Source: Lachnospiraceae bacterium (lineage in GTDB: Bacteria; Bacillota; Clostridia; Lachnospirales; Lachnospiraceae). From it: a DNA stretch of 64,000 nucleotides. The position numbers were made by a program, and so were the translations under genes. Location: NCBI GenBank assembly GCA_009779895.1, contig WRBB01000015.1, positions 1-64,000 on the forward strand, given 5' to 3'. Positions within the stretch are counted from its first letter, which is position 1. Each line of letters starts with the position of its first letter. The notes below the pieces were generated by a model, which did no database searches, was not told the origin of the DNA, and saw only the letters and a list, made by a program, of their open reading frames with translations. This document shows, in pieces, positions 38,731 through 47,744 of the stretch.

Positions 38731-41700
38731 ATGTATGAAAAAGTGTCAACGGATTTAAACTTTGTCAGTCGGGAAAAAGGGGTGGAACAGTTTTGGGTAG
38801 AGCAACAGATCTTTGAAAAAAGCATCGAAGAGCGTAAAGGTTGCCCAACCTATACTTTTTATGATGGACCACCAACGGCCAATGGTATGCCCCATATCGG
38901 CCATGTTTTGACCCGGGTTATCAAAGATATGATTCCTCGTTATCGAACCATGAAAGGGTTTCAGGTACCACGAAAAGCCGGCTGGGACACCCATGGTTTG
39001 CCGGTAGAATTAGAGGTAGAAAAGTTGTTGGGTATTGATGGTAAGGATCAAATCGAGTCCTATGGGTTAGAGCCTTTTATTGACCAGTGTAAGGAGAGTG
39101 TTTGGAAATATAAGGGTATGTGGGAAGATTTCTCCGCTTCTGTCGGATTTTGGGCAGACATGAAAGACCCTTATGTGACTTATGACAATGATTTTATTGA
39201 ATCAGAATGGTGGGCCTTAACGGAGATTTGGAAAAAGGGCTTGCTTTATCGTGGTTTTAAAACGGTACCTTATTGCCCCCGTTGCGGAACGCCGCTTTCC
39301 TCCCAAGAGGTTGCCCAAGGTTATAAGGATGTAAAGGAGCGTTCTGCGATTGTTCGTTTCCAAGTAAAAGATGAAGATGCGTATATTTTGGCTTGGACGA
39401 CCACACCTTGGACGTTGCCGTCTAATCTAGCACTGTGTGTGAATCCCGAAGAGGATTATGTCAGGGTAAAAACCGCAGATGGTTATGTGTATTATTTGGC
39501 AGAAGCCTTATTAGATCAGGTTTTAGGGGAAGATACAAGCAAATATACCGTGTTGGACAAATACAAAGGCAGTGATTTAGAAGGCAAGGAATATATACCT
39601 CTTTTTGATGGGGTGAAAGTAGCGGCTGAGAAGCAAAAGAAAAAAGCATTTTATGTTGTATGCGGTGATTTTGTTACTCTAAGTGATGGTACGGGGATTG
39701 TTCATATTGCGCCGGCTTTTGGTGAAGATGACAATTTAATCGGCAGAAAATATGACCTGCCTTTTGTGCAATTGGTGGATGAAAAAGGTGTTTTAACAGA
39801 GGGCGCACCATTTGCCGGTACCTTTGTGAAAAAAGCGGATCCACTGATTATTGAAGCCTTGTCTGAGCGGGGTTTGCTTTACGATGCGCCCAATTATGAG
39901 CATAGTTATCCCCATTGTTGGCGTTGTGATACACCGTTGATTTATTATGCCCGTGAGTCTTGGTTTATTAAGATGACAGCGGTAAAAGAAGAGCTGATTG
40001 CCAACAATAATACCATCAATTGGATTCCGAAAAATATTGGAATCAAACGTTTTGGTGATTGGTTGGAAAATGTGCAGGATTGGGGTATTAGCCGAAACCG
40101 TTATTGGGGGACTCCTTTGAATATTTGGGAGTGCGCTTGCGGACACCAGCATTCTATTGGTAGTGTGGAAGAATTGCGTGCCTTATCTGAAAATTGCCCA
40201 AAAGAAATCGAGCTACACCGTCCATATATTGACGCGGTGACCATTTCGTGCAGCAAGTGCAATGGGCAGATGAAACGGGTACCGGAGGTTGTAGACTGCT
40301 GGTTTGATAGCGGTGCGATGCCTTTTGCCCAACATCATTATCCATTTGAGAATCAAGGGGTATTTGCCCAACAGTTTCCGGCAGATTTTATTTCCGAAGC
40401 CGTGGATCAGACACGTGGTTGGTTTTATTCTCTGTTGGCAATTTCGACCTTGTTGTTTCAGCAAGCACCTTATAAAAACGTTATTGTTATGGGGCATGTT
40501 CAGGATGAAAATGGGCAAAAGATGAGTAAGTCAAAGGGGAATGCAGTGGATCCCTTTGAAGCGTTGGAAACCTATGGAGCAGATGCCATTCGTTGGTATT
40601 TTTATGTAAATAGTGCGCCTTGGTTGCCCAATCGTTTCCATGGAAAGGCGGTTCAAGAGGGGCAGCGTAAATTTATGGGTACCCTATGGAATACCTATGC
40701 CTTTTTTGTGCTTTATGCCAATATTGACGGCTTTGATGCCAATCAATATGAATTAGAATATGACAAGTTAAATGTGATGGACAAGTGGTTGTTGTCCAAG
40801 TTAAATACATTGATTCAAACGGTGGATCATCATTTGGAAAACTACCGCATTCCCGAAAGTGCTCGAGCTTTGCAGGGATTTGTGGAGGATATGAGCAATT
40901 GGTATGTGAGACGAAGCCGGGAGCGTTTTTGGGCAAAAGGTATGGAGCAGGATAAAATTAATGCTTACATGACCTTGTATACAGCTTTGGTGGAGGTATC
41001 AAAGGCAGCAGCACCATTGATTCCTTTTATGACAGAGGAAATTTATCAAAACTTAGTTCGTAGTGTAGATGCAAATGCCAAGTTGAGCATTCATTTATGT
41101 GATTATCCTGTTGCCAATGAGGCTTTTATTGACGTAGACTTAGAAAGTAATATGGATAAAGTATTAAAATTGGTTGTAATGGGCCGCGCTTGCCGCAACA
41201 ATGCCAATATTAAAAATCGTCAGCCCATTGGGCAAATGTTTGTGAAAGCCGATTTTGGTTTATCTGATTTTTATCAAAAGATTGTTGCCGAAGAGTTGAA
41301 CGTGAAAAAGATCTGTTTTGTAGAAGATGTGAGGGCTTTTATATCTTATACATTTAAGCCCCAATTAAAAACAATCGGACCGAAATATGGTAAACTGTTG
41401 GGTAAAATCAAAGAAGCACTGAGCAATTTGAAAGGCAATCAAGCCATGGATCAGCTGAAAGAGACCGGCTTTTTGCAACTTGATTTAGGAGAGCAGCAAG
41501 TGACATTGTCTCAGGAGGATCTGTTGATTGATACGGCCCAGACGGCGGGTTATGTTTCGGAAGATGATTTTGGGATTACGGTTGTTTTTGATACCAATTT
41601 GACAGAAGAATTATTAGAAGAGGGTTTTGTAAGAGAGATTGTCAGCAAGATTCAGACCATGCGAAAAGAGGCCGGTTTTGAAGTGACGGATCATATTCAG

Positions 41701-41871
41701 GTAACTTATCAAGGCAGTGAAAAAGCAAAGAATATTTTCATAAAAAACGGCGATGGGATTGCCGATGAAGTCTTGGCAAAAGGCATTTTGCTAGGAGAGC
41801 CGATTGGTTTTGTTAAGGCGTGGCAAATCAATGGTGAGGCAGTGACCATAGGCGTAGAAAAGGTGGGGTAG
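38731..41871 (+). CDS. ileS: Isoleucyl-tRNA synthetase, IleS2 type
   Basis: A 1,046-aa class I synthetase. The ATP motif is literally HIGH (residues 55-58, MPHIGHVL) and the second is KMSKS (about 597-601, GQKMSKSKGN). Other family marks are YDGPPTANG, AGWDTHGLPVE and WTTTPWTLPSN for the editing domain. The length, GLPVE and lack of a C-terminal zinc ribbon fit the eukaryote-like IleS2 class, which is generally insensitive to mupirocin. Only eight bases separate it from the upstream gene, so no T-box leader precedes it. glgP follows after six bases. Confidence 0.95.
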   Translation: MYEKVSTDLNFVSREKGVEQFWVEQQIFEKSIEERKGCPTYTFYDGPPTANGMPHIGHVLTRVIKDMIPRYRTMKGFQVPRKAGWDTHGLPVELEVEKLLGIDGKDQIESYGLEPFIDQCKESVWKYKGMWEDFSASVGFWADMKDPYVTYDNDFIESEWWALTEIWKKGLLYRGFKTVPYCPRCGTPLSSQEVAQGYKDVKERSAIVRFQVKDEDAYILAWTTTPWTLPSNLALCVNPEEDYVRVKTADGYVYYLAEALLDQVLGEDTSKYTVLDKYKGSDLEGKEYIPLFDGVKVAAEKQKKKAFYVVCGDFVTLSDGTGIVHIAPAFGEDDNLIGRKYDLPFVQLVDEKGVLTEGAPFAGTFVKKADPLIIEALSERGLLYDAPNYEHSYPHCWRCDTPLIYYARESWFIKMTAVKEELIANNNTINWIPKNIGIKRFGDWLENVQDWGISRNRYWGTPLNIWECACGHQHSIGSVEELRALSENCPKEIELHRPYIDAVTISCSKCNGQMKRVPEVVDCWFDSGAMPFAQHHYPFENQGVFAQQFPADFISEAVDQTRGWFYSLLAISTLLFQQAPYKNVIVMGHVQDENGQKMSKSKGNAVDPFEALETYGADAIRWYFYVNSAPWLPNRFHGKAVQEGQRKFMGTLWNTYAFFVLYANIDGFDANQYELEYDKLNVMDKWLLSKLNTLIQTVDHHLENYRIPESARALQGFVEDMSNWYVRRSRERFWAKGMEQDKINAYMTLYTALVEVSKAAAPLIPFMTEEIYQNLVRSVDANAKLSIHLCDYPVANEAFIDVDLESNMDKVLKLVVMGRACRNNANIKNRQPIGQMFVKADFGLSDFYQKIVAEELNVKKICFVEDVRAFISYTFKPQLKTIGPKYGKLLGKIKEALSNLKGNQAMDQLKETGFLQLDLGEQQVTLSQEDLLIDTAQTAGYVSEDDFGITVVFDTNLTEELLEEGFVREIVSKIQTMRKEAGFEVTDHIQVTYQGSEKAKNIFIKNGDGIADEVLAKGILLGEPIGFVKAWQINGEAVTIGVEKVG

Positions 41872-41877
41872 GAATAG

Positions 41878-44346
41878 ATGCGGATGCAAACATTTGATAA
41901 AAAGAAATTTAAAGAAGTCGTTGCATACAATGTAAAAACATTATGCAAAAAAACCGTTGCGGAGGCGAATTTACAGCAGATTTTCCAAGCGGTATCCTAT
42001 GCGATTAAAGACTATATGATTGATGATTGGTTGGCGACACAAGAGGCTCTGAAAAAATACGATGGTAAGATTGTATATTATATGTCCATGGAATTTTTGA
42101 TGGGTCGGGCGTTGGGCAACAACCTAATTAACATGATGGCTTATCAGGATGTGCAAGAAGCGTTGCAGGAGATGAACATTGATTTAAATGCGGTGGAGGA
42201 CCAAGAACCGGACGCTGCTTTGGGCAATGGTGGGCTTGGTCGTTTGGCGGCTTGCTTTTTGGATTCCTTGGCAACCTTGGATTATCCTGCCTGTGGTTGT
42301 GGCATTCGTTACCGTTATGGTATGTTCAAGCAAAAAATTGAAAATGGTTATCAAGTAGAAACACCGGACAATTGGCTAAAGGACGGAAATCCCTTTGAAA
42401 TCAAGCGGGAAGAACTAGCAAAGGAAATTCGTTTTGGTGGTACGACACGTTCGGAAAAAGATCCAAAGACAGGTCAATATCATTTTATCCAAGAAAATTA
42501 TGAGTCCGTATTGGCGATCCCTTATGATATGCCGATTATTGGTTACGGCAATCATTTGGTCAATACGCTGCGTATTTGGGATGCAAAAGCGATTACGGAT
42601 TTTAGTTTAGATTCTTTTGATCGGGGAGACTATCATAAGGCTGTTGAGCAGGAAAATTTGGCAAAGCAGATTGTAGATGTGCTTTATCCCAATGATAATC
42701 ATTATGCAGGAAAGGAGTTGCGTTTAAAACAACAATATTTCTTTATTTCTGCTAGTTTGCAAGCCATGATTGAAAAGTTTAAAACGAGCCACGATGATAT
42801 CAAACAATTGCCGGAGAAGATTTGCGTGCAGATGAATGATACCCATCCAACGGTTGCGGTGCCGGAGTTGATGCGCTTGTTGATTGACGAAGAGGGCTTG
42901 GAGTGGGATGCGGCATGGGGGATTGTGAACCGGACTTGCGCTTATACAAATCATACGATTATGAGCGAGGCCTTGGAAAAATGGCCCATTGATTTATTCT
43001 CTCGTTTATTGCCGAGAATTTATGAGATAGTGCAAGAGATTGACCGTCGTTTTGTGGAGCAGATACGTAACATGTATCCGGGCAATGAAGAAAAGGTTTG
43101 TTCGATGGGCATTTTGTATGATGGGCAGATACGTATGGCAAATATGGCGGTGATTGCCGGTTTCTCCGTAAATGGTGTGGCAAGGTTGCATACGGATATC
43201 ATCAAAAAAGAATTGTTCCGAGATTTTTATGAAATTATGCCGGAGAAGTTTAATAATAAAACAAACGGTGTGACCCAGCGTCGTTTTGTGCTTCATGGAA
43301 ATCCTTTGTTATCGGAGTGGATTACCGGGCATATCGGGGCGGGCTGGATTACAGACTTTGCTCAAATTGAAAAGTTGAAACCGTTGGCGGATAATTTAAA
43401 GGCCAAGCAGGAGTTTATGCGAATTAAATTTCAAAACAAAGTACGTTTGGCAAAATACATCAAAGAGCACAATGGCATTGAGGTAGATCCAAATTCTATT
43501 TTTGATGTGCAAATAAAGCGGCTTCATGAGTATAAGCGTCAACTGTTGAATATTTTGCATATTATGTATTTGTATAATAAGCTAAAAGAATCTCCGGAGA
43601 TGTCTTTTTTCCCTCGTACCTTTATTTTTGGGGCAAAAGCAGCGGCAGGGTATTTACGTGCCAAAGAAACAATTAAGTTGATTAATTCCGTCGCGGAAGT
43701 GATAAACAATGACAGAAGCATTCATGGGAAAATCAAAGTTGTATTCATTGAGGATTATCGTGTATCCAATGCGGAGTTGTTGTTTGCTGCTGCTGATGTG
43801 AGTGAGCAGATTTCCACAGCTTCAAAAGAAGCTTCCGGCACAGGAAACATGAAGTTTATGATGAATGGTGCTCCCACGATAGGTACCATGGACGGAGCCA
43901 ATGTGGAGATTGTGGAAGAAGTTGGCATTGAAAATGCGTTTATTTTTGGACTTAGTTCGGAGGAAGTGATTCACTTTGAAAAGCATGGTGGTTATTATCC
44001 CATGGAGATTTATAGCAATGATGGAGAAATCAAACGTGTAATAGACCAATTGATTGATGGTACTTATTCCCAAGGAGATCGGGAAATGTATATAAACATT
44101 TACAATTCTTTGCTTAATAATTACAGTAGTGAGCGGGCGGATATGTATTTTATCCTCAAAGATTTTAGAGCTTATGCAAACGCGCAAGAGCGGGTAGAAG
44201 CAGCTTATCGCAATCAAGAAGCGTGGACCAAAATGGCACTGCTTAACACAGCATCCAGTGGAAAATTTACATCAGATCGAACCATTGCGGAATATGTAAA
44301 AGGGGTATGGCATTTAGAAAAGGTAACGATGAAAACGGATTCGTAA
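41878..44346 (+). CDS. glgP: Glycogen/starch/alpha-glucan phosphorylase
   Basis: An 822-aa GT35 enzyme that releases glucose-1-phosphate from alpha-1,4-glucans. The pyridoxal-phosphate lysine is K659 in GTGNMKFMMNG. Other family blocks are EFLMGRALGNN, ALGNGGLGRLAACF, YGMFKQKIENG and FDVQIKRLHEYKRQ. The full length is normal. It suggests stored glycogen, although no other glg gene is in the window. The start is ATG 41878, six bases after ileS; ATG 41884 is an alternative. Confidence 0.96.
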   Translation: MRMQTFDKKKFKEVVAYNVKTLCKKTVAEANLQQIFQAVSYAIKDYMIDDWLATQEALKKYDGKIVYYMSMEFLMGRALGNNLINMMAYQDVQEALQEMNIDLNAVEDQEPDAALGNGGLGRLAACFLDSLATLDYPACGCGIRYRYGMFKQKIENGYQVETPDNWLKDGNPFEIKREELAKEIRFGGTTRSEKDPKTGQYHFIQENYESVLAIPYDMPIIGYGNHLVNTLRIWDAKAITDFSLDSFDRGDYHKAVEQENLAKQIVDVLYPNDNHYAGKELRLKQQYFFISASLQAMIEKFKTSHDDIKQLPEKICVQMNDTHPTVAVPELMRLLIDEEGLEWDAAWGIVNRTCAYTNHTIMSEALEKWPIDLFSRLLPRIYEIVQEIDRRFVEQIRNMYPGNEEKVCSMGILYDGQIRMANMAVIAGFSVNGVARLHTDIIKKELFRDFYEIMPEKFNNKTNGVTQRRFVLHGNPLLSEWITGHIGAGWITDFAQIEKLKPLADNLKAKQEFMRIKFQNKVRLAKYIKEHNGIEVDPNSIFDVQIKRLHEYKRQLLNILHIMYLYNKLKESPEMSFFPRTFIFGAKAAAGYLRAKETIKLINSVAEVINNDRSIHGKIKVVFIEDYRVSNAELLFAAADVSEQISTASKEASGTGNMKFMMNGAPTIGTMDGANVEIVEEVGIENAFIFGLSSEEVIHFEKHGGYYPMEIYSNDGEIKRVIDQLIDGTYSQGDREMYINIYNSLLNNYSSERADMYFILKDFRAYANAQERVEAAYRNQEAWTKMALLNTASSGKFTSDRTIAEYVKGVWHLEKVTMKTDS

Positions 44347-44365
44347 TAAAGGAGGTATTAAAGAT

Positions 44366-45043
44366 ATGTCTATGTGGGATCAAATAATATGGGGTAGGTC
44401 ACATTCGGAGCAACAAATGTTAGGTGGTATTCTGGGTTTGTTTGGCTTTTATGTTGCTCTTTATGCGGTAATACTTTTATTTTGGGTGGCAGATTATGTG
44501 TTTAAGGCAATTGGTATGCATACCATTGCCAAAAGAATGGGGAAAGAGAATGCTTTTTTGGCATGGATACCGTTTGCCCGTACTTATTTGCATGGTGAAT
44601 TGGCCGGAGAGATTGGCTTAAAAACAAAGCGTATAAAAAGACCCGGCTTGTGGATGTTATTACTTCCGATTATATTTATGGGCGTTATTTATACTTTGTC
44701 TTTTATGCTTATATTTGCGATTGTATTTGCGGCGATGGTAAATCCACTTGGAGCCATTGGTGGTATGATGGGATTCTATCTATTTCTATTTTTGCTTTTG
44801 TATGCTTATATGATGTTTTATTATCCGCTTCATGCGTTGGTGAATTTTCAGATATTTGAAGGTTTTACCACCCGTAATATGACCATCGTTCATAGTGTTT
44901 TGGCAGTGTTTATACCACTGTATGAGGCTTTGCTTTTCTTTCGAATGCGAAACAAAGCGTATGCGGTTTCTGAGCCTGTGGCAGAAACGGTTGCTGCGGC
45001 AAACGCCTCGGCGGAAGCAGTAGCGCAAAATGAAACGGAATAA
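44366..45043 (+). CDS. Integral membrane protein of unknown function
   Basis: A 225-aa protein with about four membrane helices (about residues 22-45, 90-120, 125-148 and 170-188). Between the first two lies a cytoplasmic-looking segment with FLAWIPFARTYLHGELAGEIG, a motif seen in unnamed Firmicutes membrane proteins. The C-terminal tail is Ala/Glu-rich. It follows glgP by 19 bases after a good GGAGG site. I cannot assign a function. Confidence 0.75.
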   Translation: MSMWDQIIWGRSHSEQQMLGGILGLFGFYVALYAVILLFWVADYVFKAIGMHTIAKRMGKENAFLAWIPFARTYLHGELAGEIGLKTKRIKRPGLWMLLLPIIFMGVIYTLSFMLIFAIVFAAMVNPLGAIGGMMGFYLFLFLLLYAYMMFYYPLHALVNFQIFEGFTTRNMTIVHSVLAVFIPLYEALLFFRMRNKAYAVSEPVAETVAAANASAEAVAQNETE

Positions 45044-45120
45044 ATAAAAAGATGGTTGCTTTATACAGCACCAAGTTGGACGGTGCTACGAGATAAGTGG
45101 AGATAACAGGGTAAAAAATA

Positions 45121-45148
45121 CCCCGGCATGGTTTGCGTCGTGCCGGGG
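45121..45148 (-). terminator. Rubrerythrin terminator
   Basis: CCCCGGCA and TGCCGGGG pair around a 12-base loop; on the minus strand the hairpin is followed by TATTTTTT. It closes the leftward rubrerythrin gene. Confidence 0.85.
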
Positions 45149-45157
45149 ATTTAGCGT

Positions 45158-45694
45158 TTAATAGTTTTCTACTTTTCTTTCGAAATAGGCTTGTGCATGA
45201 TCACAAACAGGGCAAACATCAGGAGCTTCATCCGCACTGTGTATATATCCGCAGTTGCGGCATTTCCAGCCAAGTGGTGCATCATCTTTGAATGTTTTGC
45301 CTGACTTGTGGCTTTCTAAAAGTTTTAAATAACGTGCTTCATGAGTCGCTTCAACTTTTGCAACACCTCTGAACTTTGCAGCCAAATCTTTGAAGCCCTC
45401 TTCATCCGCTTCTTTTGCCATTCGTTTGTACATGTCTGTCCACTCGTAGTTTTCTCCGCTTGCAGCATCGGTCAAATTTTGATCTACATCACCAAGCCCT
45501 TGGAATTCTTTGTACCACATCTTAGCGTGTTCTTTTTCTTGCTCTGCTGTCTCTAAAAAGATAGCAGCCATCTGCTCGTATCCGGCTTTTTTAGCAACAG
45601 AAGCAAAGTATGTATACTTGTTGCGTGCTTGTGATTCCCCGGCAAAAGCGTCCATCAGATTTTTTTCGGTTTTTGTTCCTGCATATTTTGACAT
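45158..45694 (-). CDS. Rubrerythrin
   Basis: A 178-aa non-haem iron protein that reduces hydrogen peroxide in anaerobes. The N-terminal diiron four-helix domain has ExxH-type ligands ([31 protein letters not shown]), and the C-terminal rubredoxin-like domain has CRNCGYIH and [11 protein letters not shown]. The domain order and size are standard. It stands alone with its own terminator. It supports an anaerobic host that meets oxygen stress. Confidence 0.95.
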   Translation of the reverse strand: MSKYAGTKTEKNLMDAFAGESQARNKYTYFASVAKKAGYEQMAAIFLETAEQEKEHAKMWYKEFQGLGDVDQNLTDAASGENYEWTDMYKRMAKEADEEGFKDLAAKFRGVAKVEATHEARYLKLLESHKSGKTFKDDAPLGWKCRNCGYIHSADEAPDVCPVCDHAQAYFERKVENY

Positions 45695-46182
45695 TGTGCG
45701 TCCTCCTTAATGAAATTAAAATTTCTACCCAATAATATGAAAGGGCATATTCTAAAACTAGCATAAATTCTTTCTAAAATCAATAGGAATATTTCTAACA
45801 AAAATTGACATAAAAATGAACAAAAAAGTTTTGTGCTTTTTTAGTGGGAAATGCTTTTTTACAAGATGCACAAAAAGTAAAAAAGCAAGAGAAAAGTAAA
45901 AATATACTTATTCACATCAAAACGGACAAAAAAGCCATATAAAGTAAAGATTTAACGAAGTTATTCACATAATCCACATCAAAACATCCCATTTTAGTGG
46001 ATTACTTTCTATTTAAAAAGAATAAGTGTTTTGGATAAAAGCAATGAAAATGAAAAAATGGATAAAAAAACAGATGAAGGGATTGACTTTTTAAAATACT
46101 GATTAATAAAAAATGGAATCAGAATCATTCAGAAAATAAACCCGCCAACATTTTGTCGGCGGGCCTATTTGCTAAATCATTT
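45695..46182. other. Non-coding gap with DnaA-box-like sites
   Basis: These 488 bases have no plausible gene. Very A-rich DNA contains TTATTCACA at 45908-45916 and 45961-45969 and TAATCCACA at 45970-45978. A CACATCAAAAC block follows both the first and the last of these. The left end should hold the rubrerythrin promoter, although I see no strong one. A mecA terminator is at 46141-46163. Confidence 0.5.
46141..46163 (-). terminator. mecA terminator
   Basis: On the minus strand CCCGCCGACA and TGTTGGCGGG form a ten-base stem with one G-U pair, followed by TTTATTTT. Confidence 0.85.
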
Positions 46183-46905
46183 TTAGATGTTTGCTAACTT
46201 TTGAATCGCATTGCTGGATATGATAGTTTGGCAGTGTTCTTCCAAAAATGCAAGAATAATACCAGATGCTTTTTCTGACGATGCATACTCAGAGAGCATA
46301 TTGCAAAGTTTGTTGAAATCACTTGTACTGTGTTCTGATTGCGTCAACGTTAACATGTAAAGTTCCGCATCAGAATCATAATAAAGAGTGTTGCTACCAT
46401 GGTAGCTAGTCGCTAAAAGTTTTGCTGCTGAAATAACACGATCAATGTGAACAAAAGAAAACAATCTCAAATTGATACTGTTTTCAATTATCTCGGGCTG
46501 CGCCGGAAAACTCGTTCCGGAAGTTGCTTCTTTTACTTTGTTAACCAAATCCATAAAACCTTCGGCACCTTCTAGTTTGTTTGCTTGTTCATAACTATTG
46601 CTTGCTTCAAGGCTACCAAAGGGCGTAAACTTGGAAAATCGGGTATCAAGTTCTTCCGGATCTTCTACTTTTGTGATAATCAATACAATAGAATCCGCAG
46701 ATGCCGGAATGGCCTCAATCATTAAAGGGATATCTTCAGCCTCAAAACCAAAATCAAAAGATGCTTGTTGCATCATGTCGCGAAACAGTGATTTAGCTTT
46801 TTCTGTTCCGTAAGCAAGCTCGCTGAGTTTCAAATGACGAGCTGCTAAGTCAGCTTGTGTCAGAGTACAACGAATTTGATTATCATTTAGTTTTTCGATT
46901 TTCAT
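46183..46905 (-). CDS. mecA: Adaptor protein MecA
   Basis: A 240-aa acidic adaptor that presents proteins to the ClpC-ClpP protease. The N-terminal domain (MKIEKLNDNQIRCTLTQADL) and the C-terminal half (LFSFVHIDRVISAAKLL, then LYMLTLTQS) are family-like, with an acidic, Ser-rich linker. In relatives MecA controls competence and degradation of regulators. The start is ATG 46905 after GGAAG. Promoter at 46958-46986. Confidence 0.9.
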   Translation of the reverse strand: MKIEKLNDNQIRCTLTQADLAARHLKLSELAYGTEKAKSLFRDMMQQASFDFGFEAEDIPLMIEAIPASADSIVLIITKVEDPEELDTRFSKFTPFGSLEASNSYEQANKLEGAEGFMDLVNKVKEATSGTSFPAQPEIIENSINLRLFSFVHIDRVISAAKLLATSYHGSNTLYYDSDAELYMLTLTQSEHSTSDFNKLCNMLSEYASSEKASGIILAFLEEHCQTIISSNAIQKLANI

Positions 46906-46957
46906 AATATCACTTCCTTTGTTTTAAAGAGATAAACGCCTATACCTCCACACCTTT

Positions 46958-46986
46958 AGTATAAACAAAAAGTGCGAAGAAGTAAA
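46958..46986 (-). promoter_or_regulatory. mecA promoter
   Basis: The minus strand has TTTACT (46986-46981), 17 bases and TATACT (46963-46958), about 50 bases before the mecA start. Confidence 0.55.
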
Positions 46987-47049
46987 GCGAAAATACAGAA
47001 TATTTAATGAGAAAACCATTAATTCACAAAGTTATTAACAAAATAATCG

Positions 47050-47078
47050 TTGCTTTAAAGATATAACCTGCCTATAAT
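47050..47078 (+). promoter_or_regulatory. Promoter before the small-gene region
   Basis: TTGCTT (47050-47055), 17 bases, TATAAT (47073-47078). The transcript would begin near 47085. A GGAAGGAG ribosome site at about 47123-47130 has no start codon after it, suggesting the original first gene is lost. The gap 46906-47383 otherwise holds only the possible remnant described next. Confidence 0.5.
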
Positions 47079-47210
47079 AGCTCCAACGAGAGATAGTGTT
47101 CTGATAAATAACAAAAAAACAGGGAAGGAGAAGACAACACAAACAAAGCACAACACACATATCTATATCTACTTTAATCAAATCAAGCTTGATGAATTGA
47201 TTTTTTCTTA

Positions 47211-47380
47211 ATGATAATCGAATTCCAAAACATTCGGAAAATATTACCAAGAAAAAGAACTAGTATATATGCAGAAAAATTATTTCTCGTTCTGCTATAA
47301 ATGAAGATGGTACGTCACAGATACTTTCTTATGGTTTATTGGCAGTGGACTATTTATCATTTCTGCAATTAAAGGAGTAA
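47211..47380 (+). pseudogene. Possible frameshifted gene remnant
   Basis: A frame from ATG 47211 to the stop at 47298-47300 (29 codons) and a second frame, open 47264-47380, read as one protein-like string if one base is added in the A5 run at 47275-47279: ...TSIYAEK joins to IISRSAINEDGTSQ...AVDYLSFLQLKE. No ribosome site precedes the ATG. No family is recognised. It is directly upstream of the intact 69-codon gene at 47384, whose GGAG site overlaps its last codons. Confidence 0.35.
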
Positions 47381-47383
47381 GCC

Positions 47384-47593
47384 ATGTGCATTTCTGAAGC
47401 TGCCTACAGGAGCCTTTACAATGAACTTAGGGAATACGAAGATGCAGGTATTGCTATGATAATGAATGGAAACAGAGTTAGTTCCATGGAAATTGTAAAA
47501 GCTTATATGGCGAGGGAAACGGGGGATTATATGCGCGACTATATTATAAACCCGAAGGGAGAGATTGAGGCATTGGTCTTCGATCAAGTTTAG
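47384..47593 (+). CDS. Small hypothetical protein
   Basis: A 69-aa protein (MCISEAAYRSLYNELREYE, then NRVSSMEIVKAYMARETGDY and IEALVFDQV). It starts at ATG 47384, six bases after AAAGGAG, the best start in the region. No membrane segment or known motif is visible; it looks like a short mixed helix/strand fold. It lies alone between mecA and the GH18 gene behind the promoter at 47050-47078. Unrecognised. Confidence 0.55.
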   Translation: MCISEAAYRSLYNELREYEDAGIAMIMNGNRVSSMEIVKAYMARETGDYMRDYIINPKGEIEALVFDQV

Positions 47594-47660
47594 TAACTGA
47601 AAAATATTTATGATAAAGGAGGAATGGCGAAGAATATACCCGAATATACCCGAAGCAGGT

Positions 47661-47689
47661 TTCAAAAAAGGTCTTATTTATGCTATAAT
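47661..47689 (+). promoter_or_regulatory. Promoter of the GH18 gene with upstream direct repeat
   Basis: TGCTATAAT (47681-47689) is an extended -10, with TTCAAA 17 bases upstream. Two direct copies of GAATATACCC lie at 47632-47651, just before the -35, and could be an operator. Confidence 0.5.
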
Positions 47690-47744
47690 GCTAGAAGATT
47701 GAACGAGGAGTGGAAATCGCCCTATATTCAATAGGAGGCATAAA

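Noticed and set aside
47624-47734. 36-codon frame (MAKNIPEYTRSRFQ) before the GH18 gene
   Set aside because: The AGGAGG is only one base from the ATG, and the frame covers a likely promoter; chance seems more likely.
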